The notes under the pieces: generated by a model
The model's input: the letters and a program-made list of their open reading frames with translations, nothing else
What the model was told of the DNA's origin: nothing
The model's database searches: none
In this document: piece by piece, positions 31,391 to 39,650 of the stretch
How the letters are laid out: each line of letters begins with the position of its first letter
Position numbering within the stretch: the stretch's first letter is position 1
From: Seminavis robusta
Lineage: Eukaryota; Bacillariophyta; Bacillariophyceae; Naviculales; Naviculaceae
DNA: 48,785 nucleotides
NCBI GenBank assembly: GCA_903772945.1
Contig: CAICTM010000785.1
Location: forward strand, 1 to 48,785
Direction: 5' to 3'
Program-made: the position numbers and the translations under genes

Positions 31391-34300
31391 TGGGGCCTTG
31401 CAGAAACCGCTCAAGCTTTTCCAGTAGATGGGATCTTTGTTTGAAGTTTGGATCAGAAGTATCAATGGGCAAGCAAACAAAGATAAGCACAGGTTCAAAC
31501 ATGGTATTGCATTCCCAAACACCACAGTCAGACAGTTGGAAGTTGAAATCAGAAGCCCGGCTCAGATGCTTCCGCCATAGACCCGTCATCAAACGGGGTA
31601 CCACAACGATGTGGAAGTGTTGTGATCGCTTGTGTCTTGACACCCCGAGTAGCTCCACCACGACATCAGCGGCAGCCGGAGGTGGGGTCCAGCAACAAGC
31701 CGTGTGAGTCTGACCCTGCGTGTACCATTCGTTTGGGCTCAAGAATTTCAGATCGCCTGACAAGTTAAACACGTCTTCGAGCCATTCGCGCAAAGGAGGT
31801 GAACGTTCAATAGCCGTCAAGTGTAGCGGAATGAACTCAACGATTTTCACGCCTCGCATGCATCCAGCTCCCTGGTCCCCACGAGACAGACCATCGGTGC
31901 CTTGCTCAATCATGCGTTTGCCGCTGACATGGAACAAGTGCAGCTTGAACTGGTGGGTCATCTGTAACTGGTAGATCCTCAGAACCAATTGATCCAGCCG
32001 CTCCGACGTGGAGTAGCCCTTGTGGTAAGCCCGCTCCGCGACAAAATTGTCAGTGGCAGCGAACATCTCTGAATCGGCCAGCTCTCCGCGGTCTCCTCGT
32101 CTCTCCAAGTATTCGACGAAGTTGTTCAGCTCACGCCAATTGGACGACGCCTCTGTTGACACCGTGCATGGCCATTGGCCATATTCAACCTCTATAGCGT
32201 CTTGGCCAGCCACTTGGGAGGAGAAACCAAAACCGGGGCCCGACGCGTCCCCAAACCCATACACCACCCATAAGGTTCGCCTGCAGCGTACAATGTTCAG
32301 TGGTGGTTGTTCTGACTCGGTCAGGACCAACAAGGCACGAACGTCGTGGTCAAGCCGCGGCACGGCCTTTACGAGCTTGGGAGCCATGGGCGCCTTGAAT
32401 TTGCCCGTGTCATGGCCTTGCAAGTTCCAATCTTCCATGGCAGACGCCATGTAACGTCGGTTCTTCCACCCGTCAACGGTACGATTCGCCCTCCAGCCAT
32501 CGATGGTGAGATGGAGTCCATTGAGATACGGGTTCAAGCTTCGGTAGGCTTGGCCAATGTGAATCATGTAGCCCCGAATCTCTTCAAGTCTCAGCTTGTT
32601 GAGGCGGTCCGGGTCACGTTCAAGCATATCTGCCAGTTCCTTGACGATGTCTTGCAGCTTCGCCCACTTGTCACTAGCCACCAGGACGGCCACTTTCGTG
32701 TTGTTAGTCCAAACCACGCTGCCAGACCATGCGCCGGGTCGCTGACTAATCATTCTTCTCTTCCTGGCTGCGTCCTGCAATCCAAAGAAACTACACTGGC
32801 TGGCCACTGCTCGGGTAGCGAGCCATCCTTCGTTCTCATCGTTTCCTGCGGTTCTGACGTCATCCACGAAGATAACGCGGTCGGCAGCTATCTTTCCATC
32901 ACGCCTGACCTTGGAGACCCAAGGCAAGGTCGGGTCATAGCTCGGGTCGCCTGGCAAGTTGAGTCTGACGTGGTCCCAGCGGAAGATGTTGTCTGGAGAA
33001 AGACGGTCTCCTCCTACGACTTCGTCCAAGACCATCATCCCTTGGCAAGCCTGGTACGGACTCCAAGTGAATCCCATGCCAGTTCGACCCCATGCTTCAA
33101 TTACTTTTCCTCCATTCCTTGCAGCCTCGTCTGGGAAGAAAGGTGTCATGTCGACTCCACAGAAAGGCCTCAAAGACTCATGCAATATAAAGTTGAGAAA
33201 CATCTCGCCCACGTCCATGTCCCCCATCCATGTGCCATAGGTGACCATGCGCAACAGGGAGAGAACCGTTGGCATGGTGTACCGGGGAGCCCATGTGACC
33301 GCGTTCAGACCACTTTTGGTTCCATCGTAGACCATCCGGATGTCATCCCTTCCTTTGGCTACAGCAAAGAAAGCCGTGAGAGAGGCAACGGTATCAATCG
33401 GAGAAATGTATCCCCGGTTCCTGACTTTCGTCAACTTCTTGATGACCTGAGCCTTCATGCCGGGGTCCTTGGTGTCTGCTTGAGGCACTTGGTACAAGGG
33501 GGCTTCATCAACAAATGCTACCTTCAGGCCGTCACGAATGGTCTCCAAATAAAATCTGGGCCATCTCCAAAAGAAAGGCCGAGATCCAGCTATCCAATCC
33601 CACCAGGTGGACTGCCAAGCTCTTCGAATTGCGTCGGAACCTGCCAGCCAGTCAGTCCGAAGGCGGTGTGTTATCGTGGAGTGCCAAAGGTAATAGAGCA
33701 TCTTGCCGTCGGGAGCCCACACATAGCCCATCTTGTTCTTCCGGAGTTTCACAAATGAGTCCGTGCAGCCCAGAGTGCCAATGTCTTTCGCTTGTGCTGG
33801 ATGCTCCTCTCGGAGCCAAACCAGAAAAGACCTAAACACGCGACGCTTCCACTTGAGCAGTATCAATTTCCGAAGTATGACCATCAAGCGATCCAGTCTT
33901 TCTCGGTCTCCCTCGACCCAGCGTCCATCCGAAGTCTTGATGGCTTGGTCCGTCCACAAGTAAGTGGGGATCTCAGCGTCATCTGCTTTCACGGCGATCC
34001 TGTCTCTTGCTTCTCTCGCCATGGCATCCGTGTCTGGTTCTTCTTCGCTTGATTCCTCAGCATCTTTTGCTCCTTCGCGCCAGTCATCAGGTCGTGGCAT
34101 CAACTTGGGGCAGTTGTCGTCGTCGTCACTGCCCGTATCGTCGTCCTCCATGGCTGACTGATCAACTCCAAGGGTGGCCGTTCGAGCAGCCCCTTGCGAC
34201 ACCGGCAGAAACGGCTTGACTTGGCCCATGCGGCCGGCGAACCGTCGACTTTGGAGCCGCGGTTCCTGAGAAGGGCCGAAACCTCCAGCTTCAGTTGCCT

Positions 34301-35291
34301 CTTCGCCGTCATCAGTGGCATCCTGCCATGACTGAATGGAGCCGAACAGGTTGCAAGCTGATACCAAAGACTCCACCGGTTGGATGCGTTTGCCAACAGA
34401 GTTCCATGAAGCGGACAACCGGCGTACCTGTTGCCCAGAGACGCCAAGAGCTTCGAGGATTTCCTTGACTTCAAGATGACGAATGCACCACCGGTTGAGT
34501 TTTGCCAGGAAAACCGAAGGGCCCGCAATCCAAGTAGCAGATGACAAGCTGCCCGGTAGGAGACCGGCGAAATGATATACGGGGCTGCCATGAAATTCAT
34601 GGATGACCCGAGCTTCGAGAGGAAAAACAATGCGATCAGATGGGGGCAACATGCGGCCTCTGCCGCGAGACGTAGTGCCGACAACGGTTCCTGCATCACG
34701 AGGCGTGATGTAGGGGAGATCATCAATCGTAGGAAACAGTCCTTGAGGAAAGAAAGCCAACGAGTTCCAACTGAAGAACACCTTGGTCTGCCCCAGCGTA
34801 ATGCCGCCGCATTTGTTGTGCTCAAACGTGAGATCATAGGAGTGCCAGGTATGACGAGACCGCTTCCCGCAGGCACCTCGAATTGGTTTGAGGGACAAAA
34901 TTCGGTTGATGCCATGATTTCCCAACATCTTGAGTATCGCATCAGAGGGCCGGCCTTCGACCAAGGCCCAATCAGCACTAGCTGGAAGACCCGGTGCAAA
35001 CCAGGTTGAATAAGACACGCGAGTCTCACAATCGCCCGCCAAGTCTCGAACCAAGTCCAGTTGAGAGCCCGCCGTCAAGAACACAGTAGTGACCTCCAGT
35101 TGCGCACCTGGCAAGGCCAGGAGCCAGGTCGAGAAGGTGTCTCCAAACACCCAACAGGTATCTGTGGCCCCGCCACAACTCACTACACCGCGAGTGACGC
35201 CTCGAAGAGAGGGTCGGTCAACTGAAAGTCGATGAGCCGCACATACAACAAACAGCACAACACGTAAGTAACATATATGGTGACCTGCGGT
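31242..35291 (-). CDS. Reverse transcriptase–RNase H polyprotein (DIRS-type)
   Basis: The longest ORF of the window, open over about 1350 codons right after an in-frame TAG at 35294–35292. It has no ATG for its first about 120 codons, so it is probably reached by amber readthrough from the 152-residue ORF. Numbering is from the GTG at 35258. An N-terminal region (1–430) of unknown fold has an acidic stretch at 371–415. The RT spans about 560–930: RMVYDGTKSGLN (641–652), GDMDVGEMF (679–687, first Asp), FTWSPYQACQGM (730–741) and FVDD (797–800, the active-site pair). RNase H spans about 995–1130: GFGDASG (1001–1007), WREL (1041–1044), ATDN (1068–1071) and the H…GTDGLSRG ending. This RNase H type and the missing protease/integrase fit the DIRS order. 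It copies element RNA into DNA. Confidence 0.88.
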   Translation of the reverse strand, partial: TAGHHICYLRVVLFVVCAAHRLSVDRPSLRGVTRGVVSCGGATDTCWVFGDTFSTWLLALPGAQLEVTTVFLTAGSQLDLVRDLAGDCETRVSYSTWFAPGLPASADWALVEGRPSDAILKMLGNHGINRILSLKPIRGACGKRSRHTWHSYDLTFEHNKCGGITLGQTKVFFSWNSLAFFPQGLFPTIDDLPYITPRDAGTVVGTTSRGRGRMLPPSDRIVFPLEARVIHEFHGSPVYHFAGLLPGSLSSATWIAGPSVFLAKLNRWCIRHLEVKEILEALGVSGQQVRRLSASWNSVGKRIQPVESLVSACNLFGSIQSWQDATDDGEEATEAGGFGPSQEPRLQSRRFAGRMGQVKPFLPVSQGAARTATLGVDQSAMEDDDTGSDDDDNCPKLMPRPDDWREGAKDAEESSEEEPDTDAMAREARDRIAVKADDAEIPTYLWTDQAIKTSDGRWVEGDRERLDRLMVILRKLILLKWKRRVFRSFLVWLREEHPAQAKDIGTLGCTDSFVKLRKNKMGYVWAPDGKMLYYLWHSTITHRLRTDWLAGSDAIRRAWQSTWWDWIAGSRPFFWRWPRFYLETIRDGLKVAFVDEAPLYQVPQADTKDPGMKAQVIKKLTKVRNRGYISPIDTVASLTAFFAVAKGRDDIRMVYDGTKSGLNAVTWAPRYTMPTVLSLLRMVTYGTWMGDMDVGEMFLNFILHESLRPFCGVDMTPFFPDEAARNGGKVIEAWGRTGMGFTWSPYQACQGMMVLDEVVGGDRLSPDNIFRWDHVRLNLPGDPSYDPTLPWVSKVRRDGKIAADRVIFVDDVRTAGNDENEGWLATRAVASQCSFFGLQDAARKRRMISQRPGAWSGSVVWTNNTKVAVLVASDKWAKLQDIVKELADMLERDPDRLNKLRLEEIRGYMIHIGQAYRSLNPYLNGLHLTIDGWRANRTVDGWKNRRYMASAMEDWNLQGHDTGKFKAPMAPKLVKAVPRLDHDVRALLVLTESEQPPLNIVRCRRTLWVVYGFGDASGPGFGFSSQVAGQDAIEVEYGQWPCTVSTEASSNWRELNNFVEYLERRGDRGELADSEMFAATDNFVAERAYHKGYSTSERLDQLVLRIYQLQMTHQFKLHLFHVSGKRMIEQGTDGLSRGDQGAGCMRGVKIVEFIPLHLTAIERSPPLREWLEDVFNLSGDLKFLSPNEWYTQGQTHTACCWTPPPAAADVVVELLGVSRHKRSQHFHIVVVPRLMTGLWRKHLSRASDFNFQLSDCGVWECNTMFEPVLIFVCLPIDTSDPNFKQRSHLLEKLERFLQGPRMQEAHHGWFRSSLRELVSAGVEELGVLGVFGWRKRTVSGQGRRWTMMD

Positions 35292-35750
35292 CTAGAGGGG
35301 GCTCAAGTGCGAGATCCTCGTGTATTTCCGCCAGATCTCATATCCTTGTCCGTGTTCTTGCGTGGTGTCCAGGCTGATGTACCAGAATTCGTAGCCTCGC
35401 TGTCCTCCAAGAGTTCCCTTGCGACCCTTCAGAGCATCTCCATTGCCAGATAAAATGACTCGGTCATGGCGCCTGAAGTCATTCTTCTTCTTCGGTCGCC
35501 GTTGGTGATGAGGTGGGTTCCGGGCTGGAGCAGGTGGCTGAGATGGTGGCGCCTTGCGGTCCTTGGTGTCTTGAGAGGAAGGTGCTTCCTTGGTAGGTGG
35601 TGGCACCTCCGAGGTTGTAGCTTCTTGAGTGATTCGAAGAGCTTCCAATTCGGCTGCAATGCGGACCAATTCTGTAGCGTCGTCCGCGTCGGGGATCCGA
35701 GGTACCATCTTGATCAGTGCTGTGATGAGTTCGTCGTGTGTTCTAACCAT
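35292..35750 (-). CDS. Short N-terminal ORF fused through an amber codon to the RT ORF
   Basis: 152 codons from a clear ATG at 35750, ending in TAG at 35294–35292. The next about 1350 codons of the same frame are the RT/RNase H ORF, so this is the natural N-terminus of Pol if the TAG is read through. It has an N-terminal helix, a Pro/Ser-rich linker, a basic patch (QRRPKKKNDFRRHD) and a DRVILSGNGDALKGRKGTLGG segment resembling KOW-type nucleic-acid-binding motifs. It may bind element RNA. The ATG faces the plus-strand gene across a roughly 480-bp gap. Confidence 0.65.
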   Translation of the reverse strand: MVRTHDELITALIKMVPRIPDADDATELVRIAAELEALRITQEATTSEVPPPTKEAPSSQDTKDRKAPPSQPPAPARNPPHHQRRPKKKNDFRRHDRVILSGNGDALKGRKGTLGGQRGYEFWYISLDTTQEHGQGYEIWRKYTRISHLSPL

Positions 35751-36231
35751 GATGCAACAAGCAGTGTCAATCCGAGTTGTGGTGAACTGGCTGTGCGATG
35801 TGGCGAGTTAACAATCGACATGGCTGTTGGTGCGTGGGCACCAACAGGTATCCGTTGTCAGGCCGCGCATGTCGCGCGTCACGGTAATGACGTCACTCGG
35901 GATACAATCAGAACGGGATCGCCTCAATTCACCCGAAAACAACCCGGACCCTTTCAAATGGGAATAACGCGTTGGACGAACGCGAAACCCGTGAGAGTCG
36001 CACGAGACTTGAATGGAGTCGTCTCTGTTTGGTGCCAAAGACACGATGAACGGCAACTTCAGTTTGACCTTCGATAGCTTCTGTTCGGCGTGTGATAGCA
36101 GGAAGTCTTCAGGTCATGTCGACACAATCTTTTGATCTAAGCAATCCAAAGAGTAAGTGCTGACAAACCCCTGTGCAATACGTTTGAACGTGGCTAACCA
36201 TTCGTTTCTTGTCATTGGCAGGTTTCCCATC
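35751..36231. promoter_or_regulatory. Divergent internal promoter region (inferred)
   Basis: About 480 bp separate the start of the Pol ORFs (minus) from the start of the inner plus-strand gene. Both need transcription from here unless the minus-strand genes are read through from A1. A GTAAGT at 36153 and a TTGGCAG ending at 36221 could bound a 5'-UTR intron of the plus gene. Splicing them does not join an upstream ATG in frame. No TATA or initiator element was identified. Confidence 0.35.
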
Positions 36232-36966
36232 ATGCCGTCCACCAATCCTCTGCACCGCGCCAACCGCATCAGTCGTTGCCTGGAGCGCCGACAAACTCGA
36301 AACTCCTTTCAACAAGCTCGTGTCGCTCTTCAGGCTGCCCACCTCAACTCGATGGCTCACTTGGACACGTTGTTCGCGGATTCCAACGCAACTTCGACTC
36401 GTCACGGTAACGCGGTGTCTGCTTTGGAAAATAGCTTGAACCGAGCCGACACGTTGGCCAAAGGTCTGAAGAAACAGCGGGGAGCCACCGATGAAGTCAT
36501 GACCTTGTTGGTTGCCAACGAAGGAGCCGAAGCCGCTGTCTACGACGCCACCCGTGTCAAGATGTGTCGTCGTGGTCTGGTGTTCCAGGGACCCAAGTTG
36601 GAGCAGCTCAATGCTGCGTATCCCTCTCTCGGTCTTGTTCCAGCCCGTGAGGCGGCTTTTCTCCAGGCCTATCCGGAGTACCTTCCCGACCCAACTTTGG
36701 GTCCCAATCAGCGTGGAAAGGACTACGAGCACGATCGCACTGCTGAGTTCTTGGTGAAGCGCTTGGCAGCTACGACTCCAGCTCTTCCTCCAGCTGCCCG
36801 TCAGCAAATCACTGCAATCGTCAACCGGTGCGTGGACGACATTGACACTGTGCTTGTGGGAGCTGGACAGCCTGCAGCGTCTGCCGTCATGGGTAGAACC
36901 ATCATGGCAGTTGTCAGCTTGAACGAGGAGCATGAGGTGCAGCCCGTGTGGGGACACGGTCCTTGA
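36232..36966 (+). CDS. Antisense-oriented accessory gene inside the retrotransposon, unknown function
   Basis: 244 residues from the ATG at 36232, which directly follows a possible splice acceptor. Composition is that of a real protein: an Arg-rich N-terminus (PLHRANRISRCLERRQTR), a long helical or coiled-coil region (about 25–90) and a mixed alpha/beta part. The last has LVPAREAAFLQAYPEYLPDP and a C-terminal VLVGAGQPAASAVMG stretch. No family was recognised. It is undamaged, lies between the Gag-like and Pol ORFs, and is the only gene of the element on the plus strand. It converges with the Gag-like ORF 2 that ends at 37146. It could be a captured accessory gene or a structural protein of the element. 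Confidence 0.7.
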   Translation: MPSTNPLHRANRISRCLERRQTRNSFQQARVALQAAHLNSMAHLDTLFADSNATSTRHGNAVSALENSLNRADTLAKGLKKQRGATDEVMTLLVANEGAEAAVYDATRVKMCRRGLVFQGPKLEQLNAAYPSLGLVPAREAAFLQAYPEYLPDPTLGPNQRGKDYEHDRTAEFLVKRLAATTPALPPAARQQITAIVNRCVDDIDTVLVGAGQPAASAVMGRTIMAVVSLNEEHEVQPVWGHGP

Positions 36967-37145
36967 AGGTCCGACCACCACAGAAGAGAAGAGGAGGTTC
37001 TGTCGTCGAAACACAACCCCCCCCCCGCCCCTTATCCCAATATGTTATCAACGGGGTGACTGATAACTCAATTAACAAATAAACAAACCGTATTTCAGGT
37101 TTACAAAAACATCCAACACCTTGGATCTAGTGGATCGAAGAAGAC
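36967..37145. terminator. Convergent 3' regions of the plus gene and Gag-like ORF 2
   Basis: A C10 tract followed by GCCCC (37017–37031), then AT-rich DNA with AATAAAC at 37077–37083 that could serve plus-strand polyadenylation. The opposite gene ends at 37146. Assignment as a transcription end zone is inferred from gene order and base composition. Confidence 0.35.
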
Positions 37146-37745
37146 CTAAGCCTTCTTGATCTTGTTGAGCTCTGTGCGCATATTGCCGACATCTTGTGTA
37201 GCTTTCAGAGCCTTCGAGCCAGCGTCTGTAGCAAGACGCTCTACCTTGGTCATGGCGTCTGTCACAGTCTTCATGGAAGACTTGACTGCTTTGACCTCGT
37301 TGGACACCGCTTGAAGCTGGCTTGAATCAACACGGTGTTCCAACTGGAACTCCATAACTTCCTTCATGATAGACGGATGACTTTGAAAGCCACGCTCAAT
37401 GATCTCCTGCGATCTGTTGAGAGACTGCATGAGAGTCCAAATGACTAACGCGCGGTCAGCTTCGGACGACAGATCAGACACTCGCAAGGTTTGCAGAGTA
37501 CCAAAATACCGTGAGACACATCGTCCCACCAATAGCCACGCTTCCTTGGAAGGGTAGTTAGAAGCGGTCGTAAGGGACCGCTGGTAGTTCGTCATGTAAC
37601 TTAAAACCCGCTCACAGTGCTGCAAGGCGAGACGAGTCATGTGTCCTTTGAGACGTCCTTCTGGCGTGCTCATGTCGCGTAAGGAACTGTACGACTGCCC
37701 CAGGTCTTCGAGTAGTAGAGTAATGTGGGACTTCTGACTGTTCAT
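37146..37745 (-). CDS. Gag-like ORF 2, coiled-coil, coupled by ATGA overlap
   Basis: 199 residues from an ATG at 37745 that overlaps the TGA stop of the preceding ORF (ATGA), a typical stop–restart arrangement. Although the open frame extends ten codons further up, this is its first ATG. The sequence is mostly helical. The C-terminal 80 residues (QLQAVSNEVKAVKSSMKTV… to ELNKIKKA) have a clear heptad pattern. A self-assembling structural role is likely by position; no named domain was recognised. Confidence 0.6.
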   Translation of the reverse strand: MNSQKSHITLLLEDLGQSYSSLRDMSTPEGRLKGHMTRLALQHCERVLSYMTNYQRSLTTASNYPSKEAWLLVGRCVSRYFGTLQTLRVSDLSSEADRALVIWTLMQSLNRSQEIIERGFQSHPSIMKEVMEFQLEHRVDSSQLQAVSNEVKAVKSSMKTVTDAMTKVERLATDAGSKALKATQDVGNMRTELNKIKKA

Positions 37746-38794
37746 GTTTTCATCATACGCAAAATATGATGGCAAAAGTGCTCCAAAACCTTGTTGTGGT
37801 CAACCAACCGGCCATTCTTGAGGTCCGCAGATGACGAGAAGAAATAGGGAGGTCGCATGTGCGAGAAAGACGCCAAGAGGTCACTGTCTTCCTGAGTGCG
37901 GTGCGCTTTCATGGACGTAGTATATGACCTGGCGTGTTCTTCTCCCGATTGAACACCAACAACCATGATCACAAAGGCTGTGAATGAGTCCATGCAGCCA
38001 GCGAGTGATGAGATGTTGTGCTTCCTGACAAACTTGAGCACATCATCCAACGAGCTGAAAGTGTAGTCGTCTGACCTGAAGGCTGAAGCATCAAGAGACT
38101 GGTTGGCCAACTTGTCTGCCTTTTCCTCAGCGTCCGTGAGACGTAGACGTAGGCTATCAATGGTGTCTGACATCTGCCTGAGAGACGATGAGGTCTGCTG
38201 TTGGTACAACAGCTGCTCAGATTCCAGATTAGACAAGCTCTGATCGTATCCTGTGTTGTGGGGACCGTCCGTTGTCTGATTCCCGAGCACCGCATGAAGG
38301 CGCTCCTCTAGGCTTTTTCCAAGTTGTTGGAAATTGTCTCCAACAGTACTGAAGGTGCGAAGCATCTTGTCCTCCAACTTGGATATGCTCCTGGAGCTGG
38401 ATTGGGTGATGCCTTCCATGCTAGCTCGGATGGAGCGTCCTTCTTCCTTGTTGATAAGTACCGCGTCACAAATCGTGGCAGCACCAAAATCGGTTGGGGT
38501 GGGCCCCACACGAGCGTCAATGATGTGAATAGCTTTGTTCCCATTGAATAAGTGCTTGTTGGTTTTGTCAAAAGCGATCGAAACTCTGGAAGTGAGGGTA
38601 ACAACAGACGACCGGAGGGTATCCGTGGTGTCATTTAGCTTCAGAACGGCTTCCGACATCATCTTGAGGTCATATTTGGTCTCCTCATCTTGTGCCACGT
38701 CAGCTTCGGCAAGCATGTTGAGTCTGGCTTTGACGCCCGACCTCAACTGTTTCGCGCCCAAGGCTTCATGCATTTCTTCCGTCGTTGGTTCCAT
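37742..38794 (-). CDS. Gag-like ORF 1, main part
   Basis: 350 residues from the ATG at 38794. It is helix-rich with coiled-coil segments (about 45–75 and 195–235, DSLRLRLTDAEEKADKLANQ), then a compact C-terminal block (about 250–350) with FSSLDDVLKFVRKHN and SGEEHARSYTTSMKAH. No zinc knuckle is present. The same frame is open upstream of the ATG for about 40 codons and continues past one in-frame TAA (38917–38915) into the 100-codon stretch to the right. The original protein may therefore have been longer. Position and structure suggest the nucleocapsid protein of the retrotransposon. Confidence 0.6.
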   Translation of the reverse strand: MEPTTEEMHEALGAKQLRSGVKARLNMLAEADVAQDEETKYDLKMMSEAVLKLNDTTDTLRSSVVTLTSRVSIAFDKTNKHLFNGNKAIHIIDARVGPTPTDFGAATICDAVLINKEEGRSIRASMEGITQSSSRSISKLEDKMLRTFSTVGDNFQQLGKSLEERLHAVLGNQTTDGPHNTGYDQSLSNLESEQLLYQQQTSSSLRQMSDTIDSLRLRLTDAEEKADKLANQSLDASAFRSDDYTFSSLDDVLKFVRKHNISSLAGCMDSFTAFVIMVVGVQSGEEHARSYTTSMKAHRTQEDSDLLASFSHMRPPYFFSSSADLKNGRLVDHNKVLEHFCHHILRMMKT

Positions 38795-38914
38795 GTATCG
38801 CTGAAGCTTCGCGGGAGTCTTCAGGATTCGGTCACCGCCGCTGAACGAGTTGGATGACTCTTGCTTGCTGTCAGGCGTACTAGGGGAAGAATTCGCGAGT
38901 TCGTGCTTAAATCC

Positions 38915-39357
38915 TTAGTGTGTCAAAACCATGGCACGCAGAACATCGGCTTGCCCAGTGAAACCCTTCAGCGATTTCGGAACCTCACTTGGCAGGTCGC
39001 TGATTAGAGCGGCAGGCACGGCAAAGGCCTGATCGATCTTCTTGGGAACTTGAATGAGTACAGTTTGGCCCATTATGGCACCCAGTTTTTCCTCGCGGTG
39101 CGCATAGACTTCGCAACTGATCTTCAAGCAGACACGGGTCTTGGCCGAGAACTTGATAAACCCCAAGCAAACATCCTCCTTAACAAGTACGAAACGAGTC
39201 TTACCTGAAGTGTCCAATCCTTGGTTACTATCAACACCTCCATTTCCACTTAAACCCCCCCCCCGTCAATACTAGCACGCACAGAGTCGGCAGATGAAGG
39301 GGAAGTGCTATCGCCAAAAGCGTAAGCAGCTGGAAAAGCAAACTCATCGACCGTCAT
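38915..39357 (-). pseudogene. 5' part of the Gag-like frame, interrupted
   Basis: An ATG at 39357 opens a frame of 35 codons (MTVDEFAFPAAYAFGD…) that runs into a tract of ten G residues (C10 on the plus strand, about 39255–39264) and stops at TAA just after it. The adjacent frame continues from the G tract for about 115 codons (…GNGGVDSNQGLDTSGKTRF… to …AMVLTH) up to the TAA at 38917. After that codon the same frame continues into the main Gag-like ORF. One homopolymer indel and one stop thus separate three segments that read as a single protein. The breaks could be decay, sequencing error or recoding. Confidence 0.55.
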
Positions 39358-39370
39358 GGCGATGGATGTA

Positions 39371-39627
39371 CTCGAAATTTCTCTGCAAATAGACAAGATG
39401 GTCAAGAGAGTGATCAACCTCACTTGTTCAACTTGGTTGGCTGCAGGTTAGTCTTGATAGTAGCTTTTGGATCTTCTGCTTCAGGAAGAATGAGTCTGTG
39501 GTCTCTGGGAAGTCCACCTGGCCAATGACTCGCCAGGTTGCTTCTTCCACTGAATCTTGGATGCTCCTGACTGAGTTGTAACTGTGACCTTTCCCCTTGA
39601 CCCTATCTGCTTGGCTGGGGGCGAGTA
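39371..39627 (-). repeat. Split direct repeat, copy A1 (element 5' end)
   Basis: About 257 bp matching 29343–29594. The outer end reads GGGGGCGAGTA and is interrupted there by the nested transposon. The inner end lies 14 bases outside the first Gag-like ATG. Confidence 0.85.
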
Positions 39628-39650
39628 TTAGTTTTAGGTGAATAATGAGC
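39626..39650. repeat. Left TA target site plus terminal inverted repeat of the DDE transposon
   Basis: TA followed by TTAGTTTTAGGTGAATAATGAGC. Compared with the complement of 42908–42932 it has only two mismatches (AA against GG after GGTG). Confidence 0.9.

Larger units (their letters stand above)
29026..39627 (-). mobile_element. Tyrosine-recombinase retrotransposon (DIRS order, Ngaro/PAT-like) with split direct repeats
   Basis: In element (minus) orientation the order is A1 (39627–39371), internal region, B1 (29904–29596), A2 (29594–29343), B2 (29328–29026). This A1–internal–B1–A2–B2 arrangement is the split-direct-repeat structure of PAT/Ngaro-type elements, which integrate with a tyrosine recombinase instead of a DDE integrase. 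The interior carries gag-like ORFs, an RT/RNase H ORF and a recombinase ORF, all minus, plus one plus-strand gene. No protease or DDE integrase was seen. The outer base or two of A1 are split off by a nested DNA transposon and may continue at 42931–42935. No target duplication was found at the ends, as expected for this order. Confidence 0.85.

Noticed and set aside
32346..33758. 470-codon plus-strand ORF
   Set aside because: It is the shadow of the RT/RNase H ORF on the opposite strand, which has all the catalytic motifs; the plus-strand reading has none.
36114..36232. First coding exon of the plus-strand gene from an ATG at about 36114 joined by a GTAAGT…TTGGCAG intron
   Set aside because: The splice gives the wrong frame relative to the long ORF, so at most it would be a 5'-UTR intron.
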